Below, piece by piece: positions 6,022 to 13,088 of a stretch of 43,951 nt of DNA. How positions within the stretch are numbered: the stretch's first letter is position 1; the number at the start of each line of letters is the position of its first letter. The notes beneath the pieces were generated by a model, which did not search any database, had not been told where the DNA came from, and saw nothing but the letters and a program-made list of their open reading frames with translations. Origin of the DNA: an uncultured Lachnospiraceae bacterium (GTDB lineage: Bacteria; Bacillota; Clostridia; Lachnospirales; Lachnospiraceae). Location of the stretch: positions 1 to 43,951 of the forward strand of contig CAMIYN010000013.1 of assembly GCA_946403075.1 (NCBI GenBank), written 5' to 3'. A program made the position numbers and the translations under genes.

Positions 6022-6578
6022 ACAATATATCCCTCCTTTGCTCCAAAACAAGCATTTGATTCATCTGTATCAATATGCATTGCAAGTGAATAGTTTTCAT
6101 TTACTCTCACTACAACATCATCAAAAATTATTTTTCTATCAGGGCTATCAACCAAAACTTTTACAATATCTCCATTTTTAATATTTAATTTATTTGCATC
6201 ATTAGGAGTTGCATGTATATGTCTTTTTGCAGATATGACAGCATTATCAAGTGAAATTTCACCCTTTGGACCTCTAATTTTACATTTTCCTGCATCTTTC
6301 AAATCCCCTGATTCCCTGACAGGTGCATTTACTCCTATGTTTCTTGCATCTGTCAAGGATACCTCTACTTGGGTTTTGTCTCTGACAGGACCAAGTATTG
6401 ACATTTGAATTTCTGATTTTTCACCGACTACTACTACTTTTTCTTCACAAGCAAATTGTCCTGGTTGTGATAAATCTTTCTTTTTTGTCAATTCATATCC
6501 ATCGCCAAATAGTGTATATAAGTCATCTTTTGATAAATGGCAATGTCTTGCACTTGTTTCTACTATAAATTTATCCAT
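6018..6578 (-). CDS. pduL: PduL-type phosphate acyltransferase
   Basis: A 186-residue PduL (PTAC) protein, which transfers the acyl group of acetyl- or propionyl-CoA to phosphate. The two halves of the PduL fold carry the metal-binding histidine motifs SARHCHLS near the N-terminus and KRHIHATP at about residue 125. The start MDKFIVETSARHCHLS matches the family; a TTG six codons upstream (6596) is possible. AGGAGA at about 6619-6624 is too far from either. Paired with ackA by an ATGA overlap, it very likely does the job of Pta in acetate formation. No shell-protein genes or encapsulation peptide are seen, so it is probably cytosolic and not part of a microcompartment. Confidence 0.9.
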   Translation of the reverse strand: MDKFIVETSARHCHLSKDDLYTLFGDGYELTKKKDLSQPGQFACEEKVVVVGEKSEIQMSILGPVRDKTQVEVSLTDARNIGVNAPVRESGDLKDAGKCKIRGPKGEISLDNAVISAKRHIHATPNDANKLNIKNGDIVKVLVDSPDRKIIFDDVVVRVNENYSLAMHIDTDESNACFGAKEGYIV

Positions 6579-6643
6579 ATAATTTTTATAATACAATTTA
6601 TAAAAAAATTGACTATATTTCTCCTTTCAAAATTAATTAGTTA

Positions 6644-6672
6644 ATTTTAACATAAAAGTATTTAAAATTCAA
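6644..6672 (-). promoter_or_regulatory. Promoter of pduL-ackA
   Basis: On the minus strand TTGAAT (6672-6667), 17 bp, TAAAAT (6649-6644), about 65 bp upstream of the pduL ATG. Confidence 0.55.
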
Positions 6673-6718
6673 TTTTAATGAATTAGCATAGAGTAAAATA
6701 TTTTAGTTTTAATGAAAA

Positions 6719-6782
6719 CTCTAATAATGGACATTTTCCAAAATGAAATTTTTAAAATAACTGAATAGTGCAGGTTACATAG
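6719..6782 (+). repeat. AT-rich dispersed repeat, copy B
   Basis: Aligns along about 64 bp with copy A at 3316-3378: CTAATAATGG, then CAAAATGAAATTTTTAAAAT, then ACTGAATAGTG. The rest of 6579-6860 shows only the pduL promoter and no gene. Confidence 0.6.
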
Positions 6783-6860
6783 AAAACTTTAGATAAATTG
6801 TAGTTTTTTTAGATCTTTTTTAAATAATCTATAAGCGACTTTTGACATGTTTTGGTATAA

Positions 6861-7232
6861 GTGGTAAAATCTTTTGGAATGGTAAATGAATTAAAATTTT
6901 ATGAAAAGCCAACGAGAGAGCAGTTAGATAGAGTAGAAAAATATGCAGATGAATTAAATATTAAAAAACTTCTTTACAAAAAATTTAATGAGATAAGTGG
7001 TGGTGAAAAACAATTGGTTTCAATCTGTCAATCATTACTACAAGATGCAGAAGTCCTAGTTTTAGATGAGCCAACATCTTCTCTTGATAGCGAAAATCAA
7101 AAACTTGTTATTGATATCATTATGAGATTATCAAAAGAATATAATAAAACAATCATTTTTTCTACACATAATTTGGCACATAAAAATATAGAGGGATGTA
7201 GTGTTATAACAATAAACAAATTGCAATATTAA
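6861..7232 (+). pseudogene. 3' remnant of an ABC transporter ATPase (FepC/BtuD type)
   Basis: About 120 residues holding only the second half of an ABC ATPase: the signature ISGGEKQ, Walker B VLVLDEPTSSLD and the H-loop STHNLAH. The Walker A half is absent and no permease or binding-protein gene lies beside it. The segment FYEKPTREQLDRVEKYADELNI resembles iron-siderophore/cobalamin ATPases. No convincing ribosome site precedes the ATG. I read it as the relic of a deleted iron-type ABC operon; it could not hydrolyse ATP alone. Confidence 0.8.
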
Positions 7233-7282
7233 GTATTTTTTTATAAAATGACCAATATATAGTATAGGAATGGAGGTATTAT

Positions 7283-7387
7283 ATGTATGAGATGTTAGGA
7301 TTACTGATAGTGTTATTTTTTATATAACCAATAATTGCTATTATTGCTATAAAAGAGTTCAATGAAAAATTAAAAAGTAAGTTTTAA
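7283..7387 (+). pseudogene. Small membrane ORF interrupted by an in-frame stop
   Basis: A GGAGG site (7272-7276) precedes an ATG at 7283. The frame runs MYEMLGLLIVLFFI, stops at TAA (7325-7327), then continues without another stop as PIIAIIAIKEFNEK to TAA at 7385. Read through, it would be a 34-residue single-span membrane peptide with a basic tail. It lies just after the ABC remnant and looks like part of the same decayed locus. Either the peptide is truncated to 14 residues or the gene is dead. The rest of 7388-7613 shows only a weak hairpin with a T-rich tail (7459-7490). Confidence 0.45.
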
Positions 7388-7613
7388 ATAATATATCTAA
7401 TAATGATTTTTAAAAAATCGTTTTAATTATAAATGTAAAAATAAATATTAAACACGATATGAGTTTTTATAAACTCGCATAAATTTTTATTTTTTAATGT
7501 ATATATCATACGAAGTATAAATTTTACAAAACTCCAAGAGGAATTATAATCTTTGCCCTTCAAGATTTATTCTTATAAGGTTTTTTATATAATTTTTGCT
7601 GTTTTAAATGTGG

Positions 7614-7642
7614 TTGTTAAGAAAAAATCAATGTGTTATAAT
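7614..7642 (+). promoter_or_regulatory. Promoter of the topoisomerase gene
   Basis: TTGTTA (7614-7619), 17 bp, TATAAT (7637-7642), about 75 bp before the ATG at 7717; AGAAAGGA lies before the start. Confidence 0.6.
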
Positions 7643-7716
7643 TAAAAAAATGTATTTTTTATTATTTAATGAAATATAAAAAAATTTTTATGTTTTAAAT
7701 AGAAAGGAAATTAAAA

Positions 7717-9948
7717 ATGGCTGAAAAAATTTTAACAACTGAATATAGTGAGGAGATGAAAACAAGTTATTTAAATTACTCAATGAGTGTAATAACCAGT
7801 CGTGCAATTCCTGATATTAGAGATGGATTAAAACCAGTTCAGAGAAGAGTTTTGTATGATATGAATGAATTGGGGGTTCATTACAATAAAGATACTTTGA
7901 AATCTGCAAGAATTTGTGGCGATACTATGGGAAAATATCATCCACATGGTGATAGTTCTATATATGAAACTTTGGTAGTAATGGCACAAGACTTCAAAAG
8001 AAATATGCCACTTGTCATAGGACAGGGTAATTTTGGTTCTGTTGAAGGTGATACTCCAGCTGCACAGAGATATACAGAGGCAAAACTTGCAAAATTTACA
8101 GATGATGTGATTTTAAGAGATCTTGATAAGACAGTAGATTTTATGCCTAACTATGATGAAAAATTAAAGGAACCTACAGTTTTACCTGCGAGATTTCCAA
8201 ATTTTTTATTAAATGGGGCAGAGGGTATAGCAGTTGGTATGGCCACAAGTTCGCCATCACATAACTTATCTGAAATATGTGATTTGATAGTTGCCTTTAT
8301 TAAAAACCCTAAAATGTCTATAAAACAAATGATGAAATATGTTTTAGGTCCTGACTTTCCTACTGGTGGGATAGTTTCAAATATGAGTGAATTATTGAAT
8401 ATATATACTACAGGTGTTGGAAAGTTAAAACTGAGAGGTAAAATAGAATTTGAGCCTGCAAAAAAAACAAAAGATAAAGACAAACTTGTGATAACAGAAA
8501 TTCCATATACAATGGTTGGAGATGGTATAAGTAAGTTTATGTCTGATGTGGCAATGCTTTGCGAGAGTAAAAAAATAGTTGATATAACAGATATATACAA
8601 TCATTCAGATAAAAATGGTATAAGAATAGTTTTGGAATTAAAAAAGGATGCACCTGTAGATAAAATTATAAATCTTTTATATAAAAAGACAAAACTTGAA
8701 GATACTTATTCAGTAAATATGCTTGCAATAGTTAGTGGTAGACCTGAAACTATGAATCTAAAGAGCATAATAGAAAACTATTTAGAATTTCAATATGAAT
8801 TAATAAACAAAAAATATAAAAATTTACTTGACAAAGAAAATGACAAAAAAGAGATAGAAGAAGGGTTGATTAAGGCTTGTGATTTGATTGATGCGATAAT
8901 TGCAATGCTCAGAGCAGCAAATTCAAGAGAAGAAGCAAAACAATATCTTATGACAGGTAAATCAAAAACTATAGTTATAAAAGATAAAAAACTTGAAAAA
9001 ATTGCAAAAGGGTTTGACTTTACTGAAAATCAGGCAAATGCAATTCTTGATATGAGACTCTATAAATTAATTGGATTAGAATTATTAGATTTAAAAAATG
9101 AATATAAAGATACACTTGCAAAAATAAAATTATATAAAGAGATATTGAAAAATAAAGATAAAGCAAGTGATTTGATTATTGAAGATATTAAAAGTATTAA
9201 AAAAGAATATGGAAGAGATAGAAAAACTTTTTTTGAGGATGCAGAAGAAATAGTTATCGAAGAAGAGAAACCAGAGAGCATGCCTTGCGTTTATTTGCAA
9301 GATAAATTTGGGTATTGTAAAACAATAGATACTACTCTATATGAAAAGAATAAAGACACTATTGATGAAGAATATTTATATGTGTATGAAACTAACACAG
9401 ATGATAGGGCGATTATATTTGGAACAAAAGGGAATATGTATCAAATAAAAATTGAAAATATTCCATTGACAAAATTAAAGGATAAAGGAAAGCCGATAGA
9501 TAATTTATCAAAGTTTGATAGCTCAAGAGAGAATATTGTATCAGTTTATACAAGTGAATATATAAAAAATGCATATTTCTTTATTGTTACAAAGAATGGA
9601 CTCATTAAGTTAGTAGATACTATAGAATATGATACAGCAAATAGGACAGTTGCTGCTACAAAACTAAATGATAATGATGAAGTTGCAAAAGTTTTACTCT
9701 GCTATGCAGAAAAAGATATAGTGATAAGAACAAATGAAAACTATTTTTTGAGACTTAAACCAAAGGATATTCCACTTTTAAGAAAGTCAACAAAAGGTGT
9801 AAAGGGAATAACTCTCTCAAAATCTGATTTTGTAATAGATGCTTTCGTATATGAAGAAAATATGTCTTTAAACATAGAAAATAAAAAGGTAAAATTGGCA
9901 GGGCTTAAACAAGGTAGCAGAGGGAATAAGGGAGTTAGACTTAAATAA
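7717..9948 (+). CDS. parC: Type IIA DNA topoisomerase subunit A (probably ParC)
   Basis: 743 residues. The breakage-reunion domain (about 1-480) has the conserved start IPDIRDGLKPVQRR, the quinolone-region helix HPHGDSSIYE (S80 and E84) and the catalytic tyrosine Y119 in AAQRYTEAKL. A coiled-coil gate and a C-terminal beta-propeller-type domain (about 500-743) follow. With its partner ATPase it passes duplex DNA to decatenate or relax chromosomes. The length is short for GyrA (usually above 800) and suits the ParC-type protein of Lachnospiraceae, but the C-terminal SRGNKG is faintly GyrA-box-like, so GyrA is not excluded. Its partner parE is not next door; a decayed region lies upstream instead. 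Confidence 0.85.
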   Translation: MAEKILTTEYSEEMKTSYLNYSMSVITSRAIPDIRDGLKPVQRRVLYDMNELGVHYNKDTLKSARICGDTMGKYHPHGDSSIYETLVVMAQDFKRNMPLVIGQGNFGSVEGDTPAAQRYTEAKLAKFTDDVILRDLDKTVDFMPNYDEKLKEPTVLPARFPNFLLNGAEGIAVGMATSSPSHNLSEICDLIVAFIKNPKMSIKQMMKYVLGPDFPTGGIVSNMSELLNIYTTGVGKLKLRGKIEFEPAKKTKDKDKLVITEIPYTMVGDGISKFMSDVAMLCESKKIVDITDIYNHSDKNGIRIVLELKKDAPVDKIINLLYKKTKLEDTYSVNMLAIVSGRPETMNLKSIIENYLEFQYELINKKYKNLLDKENDKKEIEEGLIKACDLIDAIIAMLRAANSREEAKQYLMTGKSKTIVIKDKKLEKIAKGFDFTENQANAILDMRLYKLIGLELLDLKNEYKDTLAKIKLYKEILKNKDKASDLIIEDIKSIKKEYGRDRKTFFEDAEEIVIEEEKPESMPCVYLQDKFGYCKTIDTTLYEKNKDTIDEEYLYVYETNTDDRAIIFGTKGNMYQIKIENIPLTKLKDKGKPIDNLSKFDSSRENIVSVYTSEYIKNAYFFIVTKNGLIKLVDTIEYDTANRTVAATKLNDNDEVAKVLLCYAEKDIVIRTNENYFLRLKPKDIPLLRKSTKGVKGITLSKSDFVIDAFVYEENMSLNIENKKVKLAGLKQGSRGNKGVRLK

Positions 9949-10004
9949 ATTAGTTATTTAATTTTAATTTTTTGTGTGATATAATTTGATAAAAGGGGTG
10001 CATT

Positions 10005-10682
10005 ATGAATAAGGCTGACATAGAAATTAAAAATTTACTTGATATATCAAAAACTGATTATTATTTTTTATTTAAAAATCTAACTTATCCTTTTGAACTA
10101 ATAAAAGTATTAAAAGATAGGTTTAGAGAAGCAGTAGATAAATTGGATTTTTCAGAGTATAATCGCATAAAAGATGGTGTATATGTGCATAAGAGTGTGA
10201 CTATCTTAAAAAGTGTTTATCTTGGAAAAAATATTATAATTGGTAAAGATGCAGATATTAGAAATTCTGCTTTTTTGAGAGAAAATGTGATAATAGGTAA
10301 TAATTGTGTAGTTGGAAATTCTTGTGAGTTAAAGAATACTTTGATGTTTAATGAGTCAAAAGTGCCACATTTTAATTATGTTGGTGATTCGATACTTGGA
10401 TATAGAGCACATTTAGGAGCAGGAGTTATTTTATCAAATTTAAAAGCAGATAAATCAAAAATTGTTTTAAAACTGGATGATGGAAATATTGACACAGGGT
10501 TAACTAAGTTTGGAGCAATAGTTTCTGATAATGTTGAAGTTGGTTGTAATTCTGTATTAAATCCAGGGACTATAATTGGCAGGAATTCAAATATTTATCC
10601 ATTACAATCAATTAGGGGTGTGATTAGTTCTAATATAATATATAAATCAAAAGATGTGATAGTAAATAAGGAGAATAGATGA
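10005..10682 (+). CDS. Left-handed beta-helix (hexapeptide-repeat) protein, GlmU-C-like
   Basis: 225 residues. A short helical N-terminus (about 1-45) is followed by imperfect hexapeptide repeats from about residue 58 to 210 (for example GKNIIIGKDADIRNS, ENVIIGNNCVVGNS, GAGVILSN, NSVLNPGTIIGRNS), the fold of trimeric acyl- or nucleotidyl-transfer enzymes. Similar single-domain proteins in clostridia are labelled UDP-N-acetylglucosamine pyrophosphorylase-related, but the nucleotidyltransferase domain is missing here, so that label should not be taken literally. The SD AAGGGGTG lies before the ATG. Its stop overlaps the next start (ATGA). Confidence 0.75.
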   Translation: MNKADIEIKNLLDISKTDYYFLFKNLTYPFELIKVLKDRFREAVDKLDFSEYNRIKDGVYVHKSVTILKSVYLGKNIIIGKDADIRNSAFLRENVIIGNNCVVGNSCELKNTLMFNESKVPHFNYVGDSILGYRAHLGAGVILSNLKADKSKIVLKLDDGNIDTGLTKFGAIVSDNVEVGCNSVLNPGTIIGRNSNIYPLQSIRGVISSNIIYKSKDVIVNKENR

Positions 10683-11884
10683 GAAATAAATTTTTAGTAT
10701 TTTTATCTGTTGTTGTATCATTATTTATAATTTTTTGTTTTGCTATAATTATAATAGTTCAGTATCCAAGTTTGAAATATGAATTATTTAATTTTATTGA
10801 AAGTAAAACTGGTGTCAGTGGAATTTTTCAAAATTTTGATAAAGAGATAGAAAAAGATACAAGTGAGTCAGTGGATGCCCCTTATGTAGAAGAAAAGGAA
10901 CAAATAAGTTATTATGAAGGAAATTTCATTGATGCAAACGGGAATATAGATATTGAGTATCCTATTATAACTGGAATTACTGATGAAGAAAGATTAAATC
11001 AAATAAACAAAAAAATATATGATAATGCTATTTCTATTATTAATGTATATCCTATATCTACCACAAATCAAAAATTAGTAATTGAATCAAATGTTAAGTA
11101 TTTAGATGATTATAAGGTTATAATTACATATGAGGGTATTGTTTCTTCTTTAAAAAATACTACTAATAAAAAAACGACTAACACAAATAAATCTAAATCT
11201 TCTTTGGGTAATAGTGGTAGTGGAGGATTATACACAGGTTCAAGTAAGTATAGTGATAATCCATCAAATAATTATCAAATACCTGGTGCAGTTTATCAAG
11301 AAAATTTTGGATTGAACACTCAAAATGGTGTATCTACAACTCCAGAATCACAATATGTGCCCCAGACAGTTTCACAATTTGATAATTTGCCTATACAAAA
11401 TTCTAATCCAAGTGCGACAATAGTTAATCCAGATGGGAGTGTCCCTCTTAATCCATCGTATTCAAGTGGGCCTCCTGTATTTAATACTTTTGGTATGGTT
11501 GATGATTTAGTTATTCCTTTGGCTAACACTATTTCAAGCAATGAAGATAGAATTTTTTATACAAATACTATTGATTTGACATCAGGTTATGATATATCTT
11601 TGCCACTCTATCAAAGATCAACTGAGATAGCAAAATATATGAGAAGTAGAGATTGTGAGTTAATAGAAAAATTTATTGATGATGAGTCTGAAATAAAAAA
11701 ATATATTAGAAATAATTCTGAGTCTTCTTTGGTCAACATATTAAATTCTGCAGATTTTCAAAATAATAAATTATCAAAATGGCCTGATTGCTTTAGTTAT
11801 GAATTAGATGGATATATATATATATTTTTTAAATTAACTAAAAAACTTGGAAACTATACAATTATTAGATATCAAATAAATTAA
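10679..11884 (+). CDS. Membrane-anchored DUF4163/DUF3298-like protein with a disordered insert
   Basis: 401 residues. There is one N-terminal transmembrane segment (about 5-27) with the rest outside the cell. Residues about 75-155 (ISYYEGNFIDANGNIDIEYPIITG then INKKIYDNAIS) resemble DUF4163. A Ser/Asn/Pro/Gly-rich, low-complexity stretch (about 160-275) interrupts the domain. Residues about 280-400 (LPLYQRSTEIAKYM, then SYELDGYIYIFFKL) resemble the partner DUF3298 half. Such domains occur in sporulation-, anti-sigma- and PdaC-type surface proteins, with no single known role. It overlaps the preceding gene by four bases and is probably co-transcribed with it. Confidence 0.55.
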   Translation: MRNKFLVFLSVVVSLFIIFCFAIIIIVQYPSLKYELFNFIESKTGVSGIFQNFDKEIEKDTSESVDAPYVEEKEQISYYEGNFIDANGNIDIEYPIITGITDEERLNQINKKIYDNAISIINVYPISTTNQKLVIESNVKYLDDYKVIITYEGIVSSLKNTTNKKTTNTNKSKSSLGNSGSGGLYTGSSKYSDNPSNNYQIPGAVYQENFGLNTQNGVSTTPESQYVPQTVSQFDNLPIQNSNPSATIVNPDGSVPLNPSYSSGPPVFNTFGMVDDLVIPLANTISSNEDRIFYTNTIDLTSGYDISLPLYQRSTEIAKYMRSRDCELIEKFIDDESEIKKYIRNNSESSLVNILNSADFQNNKLSKWPDCFSYELDGYIYIFFKLTKKLGNYTIIRYQIN

Positions 11885-11886
11885 TT

Positions 11887-11928
11887 GTAGGGTGAACTAA
11901 TTATGTAGTGCTGAGGTTTAGATCCTAC
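11887..11928 (+). promoter_or_regulatory. Possible structured leader upstream of upp
   Basis: GTAGG (11887-11891) can pair with CCTAC (11924-11928), and inside it CTAA (11897-11900) with TTAG (11918-11921), giving two stacked helices around a 17-nt loop. It lies 46 bp before the upp start. It matches no riboswitch consensus I know, and the pairing could be chance. Confidence 0.25.
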
Positions 11929-11974
11929 TATATGGATAAAATTTTAAATATAAAATATTAAGGGGGATGGCTAA

Positions 11975-12616
11975 ATGATTAATTATGCAGAAAATGTGTA
12001 TGTGTTTGATCATCCATTGATTAAACATAAAATTACTATGCTTAGAGATAAGTCTACTGGAACAAATGAGTTTAGAAGCATTGTAGAAGAACTTGGAATG
12101 TTGATGGGGTATGAAGCATTATCAGATTTAAAAATTAAATATGTTGATGTTGAAACACCTATTGCAAAATGCAAAGCACCTATTCTTGATGGTAGAAAAC
12201 TTGCGATAGTTCCTATTCTAAGAGCAGGGCTTGGTATGGTTTCTGGGCTTACTGCATTAGTTCCAACTGCAAAAATTGGTCATATAGGAATGTATAGAGA
12301 TGAAGATACATTGGAACCACATGAATATTTTTGCAAACTTCCAAATCCAATTGAAGAGAGAGTAATTTTGGTGGTTGACCCCATGCTTGCAACAGGTGGT
12401 TCTGCAACTGATGCAATAAACTTAGTGAAGTCAAGAGGTGGTATAAAAATAAAATTTTTGGCAATTATTGGATGTCCTGAAGGAATAGAAAAACTACATA
12501 GTATGCATCCAGATATACAAATTTATATTGGAATTGTTGATGAAAAGTTAAATGAAAAAGGATATATTGTTCCTGGACTTGGAGATGCTGGAGATAGAAT
12601 TTTTGGGACAAAATAA
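11975..12616 (+). CDS. upp: Uracil phosphoribosyltransferase
   Basis: 213 residues, close to the family length. It makes UMP from uracil and PRPP in the cytosol. The visible motifs are the PRPP loop [12 protein letters not shown] (about residues 130-141), ILRAGLGM, and the uracil-binding C-terminus [23 protein letters not shown] lies 9 nt before the ATG. It ends 4 bp before a tRNA-Leu gene on the opposite strand. A uracil permease gene is at 23964 in the same window, so salvage is complete here, although the two are not in one operon. Confidence 0.96.
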   Translation: MINYAENVYVFDHPLIKHKITMLRDKSTGTNEFRSIVEELGMLMGYEALSDLKIKYVDVETPIAKCKAPILDGRKLAIVPILRAGLGMVSGLTALVPTAKIGHIGMYRDEDTLEPHEYFCKLPNPIEERVILVVDPMLATGGSATDAINLVKSRGGIKIKFLAIIGCPEGIEKLHSMHPDIQIYIGIVDEKLNEKGYIVPGLGDAGDRIFGTK

Positions 12617-12620
12617 AAAA

Positions 12621-12700
12621 TGCCGCTGGTCGGACTCGAACCGACAAGGTTTCCCGCACGATTTTGAGTCGTGTGCGTTTACCAATTTCGCCACAGCGGC
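12621..12700 (-). tRNA. tRNA-Leu (anticodon CAA)
   Basis: Minus strand. The acceptor GCCGCTG pairs with CAGCGGC, discriminator A; anticodon loop CTCAAAA gives CAA, reading UUG. A short type II variable arm (GGGAAACC) and the T arm GTCGG-TTCGAGT-CCGAC are present. CCA is not encoded. A T run directly after the gene serves as terminator. It is transcribed against the surrounding genes. Confidence 0.92.
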
Positions 12701-12709
12701 ATTTTTATT

Positions 12710-12738
12710 ATCATAACACAATAATAGTTTTATTGCAA
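12710..12738 (-). promoter_or_regulatory. Promoter of tRNA-Leu
   Basis: On the minus strand TTGCAA (12738-12733), 17 bp, TATGAT (12715-12710), ending 10 bp before the tRNA 5' end. Confidence 0.6.
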
Positions 12739-12746
12739 GTTTTAAT

Positions 12747-13088
12747 ATGGATAAAAAATACGACGAATTTTATAAAAATATTAAAAATTTTTTGAGAGAT
12801 AAGTTGTTAGGTGATGATTTGAGAAAGTTTTGTTATGTCGCTTTGGAAAATAGCAAGTGTTATAATGTTCTGCTTGAAGAGTATATGTTTTACATTAATT
12901 TAAACGACTTAGATAAGGAATTTAATTTTAATTATAAAAAAAACTTAAATAAAAAATTAGAAGATACAAAAAACAAAATTGTTTTGAGCGATAAAAAAAT
13001 CATAAAAAAATATATAATGATAACCATAATTTTTTCTATTTTTTCGTTGTTTTTACTTATAATAGTTTTGAGGATAATTTATAGATGA
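12747..13088 (+). CDS. Small tail-anchored membrane protein of unknown function
   Basis: 113 residues, lysine- and aspartate-rich and mostly helical, with one transmembrane segment near the C-terminus (about residues 89-110, IMITIIFSIFSLFLLIIV) and a short basic end (RIIYR). I do not recognise the family. There is no good Shine-Dalgarno before the ATG. It overlaps the start of polA (ATGA) and so is probably translated with it. The overlap supports it being a real gene. Confidence 0.55.
   Translation: MDKKYDEFYKNIKNFLRDKLLGDDLRKFCYVALENSKCYNVLLEEYMFYINLNDLDKEFNFNYKKNLNKKLEDTKNKIVLSDKKIIKKYIMITIIFSIFSLFLLIIVLRIIYR

Noticed and set aside
6018-6578. Bacterial microcompartment operon suggested by pduL
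   Set aside because: No shell proteins, aldehyde dehydrogenase or diol dehydratase genes lie nearby, and the N-terminus has no encapsulation-peptide extension.
10005-10682. Full GlmU or UDP-GlcNAc pyrophosphorylase
   Set aside because: Only the beta-helix part is present; the nucleotidyltransferase motif and half the length are missing.
11885-11974. Known riboswitch (purine, preQ1 or THF type) before upp
   Set aside because: The nested helices do not match the conserved loops of any class I can recall; it is kept only as a low-confidence structured leader.
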